This document shows, in pieces, positions 63,839 through 64,000 of a DNA stretch of 64,000 bases; positions within the stretch are counted from its first letter, which is position 1; every line of letters begins with the position of its first letter. A model generated the notes under the pieces. That model did no database searches. It was given only the letters and a program-made list of their open reading frames with translations, and was not told where the DNA came from. A program made the translations under genes and the position numbers. This stretch comes from Acinetobacter qingfengensis. GTDB taxonomy: Bacteria; Pseudomonadota; Gammaproteobacteria; Pseudomonadales; Moraxellaceae. Location of the stretch: the NCBI RefSeq assembly GCF_008693185.1, contig NZ_VXKN01000001.1:496001-560000 (forward strand), in the 5' to 3' direction.

Positions 63839-64000
63839 TTACCTAAAATTTATTTCTACACTGGCATGTACAATCTCTTCATGTATGGATAAAGCCTGTT
63901 TTACGATTTTTGGGGTTAAAGTATGATCTGTCGTATCCAGCGCAAGGATACTGGAAAACTTGCTTTTACCGACCTTCCATACATGTAAATCAGTAATTTG
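63839..64000 (-). CDS. Cation diffusion facilitator, C-terminal part (DmeF-like)
   Basis: Only the last 53 codons lie in the window; the gene continues past the right edge. Read on the minus strand the peptide contains QITDLHVWKVGKSKFSSILA, then ends HASVEINFR before a TAA stop at 63839-63841. The ITDLHVW and final HxxVEI strands are characteristic of the cytoplasmic domain of CDF metal exporters, and this form resembles the DmeF/CzcD branch that exports Co, Zn, Cd or Ni. The reading frame is open to the window end. Confidence 0.8.
   Translation of the reverse strand, partial: QITDLHVWKVGKSKFSSILALDTTDHTLTPKIVKQALSIHEEIVHASVEINFR

Noticed and set aside
1..64000. CRISPR arrays, prophage genes, integrons, rRNA or tRNA genes
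   Set aside because: No regularly spaced repeats, phage structural genes, integrase or recognisable RNA gene was seen; tRNA detection by eye is imperfect.

Overview
The window is a 64 kb piece of an AT-rich gammaproteobacterial chromosome, most likely Acinetobacter or a close relative in the Moraxellaceae. This rests on low GC, the protein sequences, and gene orders such as surA-lptD diverging from amgK-murU, rsmG-parA-parB followed by exbB-exbD-msbA-lpxK-kdsB, and holB-pilZ-tatD. The assignment is an inference from recognised families; no database was searched. No rRNA, tRNA, CRISPR array or prophage was seen. The only mobile element is one IS5-type insertion sequence (2544-3385).

Layout. 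1-1365: very AT-rich non-coding DNA and an unrecognised exported protein. 1494-9602: prmA, the IS, a zinc alcohol dehydrogenase, tag, an EamA permease, glyA, a small lipoprotein and a MocR-type regulator. 9644-19782 (all minus strand): a repeat lipoprotein, cysE, trmJ, dnaE, surA and lptD. 19907-34472 (all plus strand): amgK-murU (peptidoglycan sugar salvage), rsmG, parA-parB, exbB-exbD-msbA-lpxK-kdsB (lipid A and KDO supply and export), holB, a PilZ protein, tatD, a TetR regulator, a MoeB/ThiF protein, an ABC1/UbiB kinase, folB and folK. 34584-49245: a universal stress protein, then an iron locus in which a FecI sigma factor, FecR anti-sigma factor and STN-containing TonB-dependent receptor diverge from a DUF3649-PepSY-DUF3325 cassette across a perfect 9-1-9 Fur-box palindrome. 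An MdtABC-like RND pump follows only 25 bp after the cassette. 49317-58744: HIT protein, YARHG-like protein, a 3-hydroxyisobutyrate dehydrogenase homologue, metZ, ybaB-recR, rnd, ycgL, a membrane protein, a MoxR ATPase with a CoxE-like VWA protein, and a trpB standing alone. 58951-64000: a second TonB-dependent receptor with a Fur box, a small lipoprotein, a ProP-like osmolyte transporter, and the 3' end of a cation diffusion facilitator.

How parts work together. Much of the core serves the outer membrane: SurA and LptD assemble the lipopolysaccharide/lipooligosaccharide port, KdsB, LpxK and MsbA make and flip the lipid, and AmgK/MurU return wall sugars to UDP-MurNAc. The accessory part is dominated by iron: two Fur-linked TonB receptors, one with a surface-signalling pair, a likely ferric-siderophore reductase cassette, and an RND pump that may be co-expressed with it. 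The most interesting candidates are the iron-reductase/RND coupling, the TonB receptor with two TonB-box-like segments, the Fur-linked receptor/lipoprotein pair, and the orphan trpB beside the MoxR/VWA operon.
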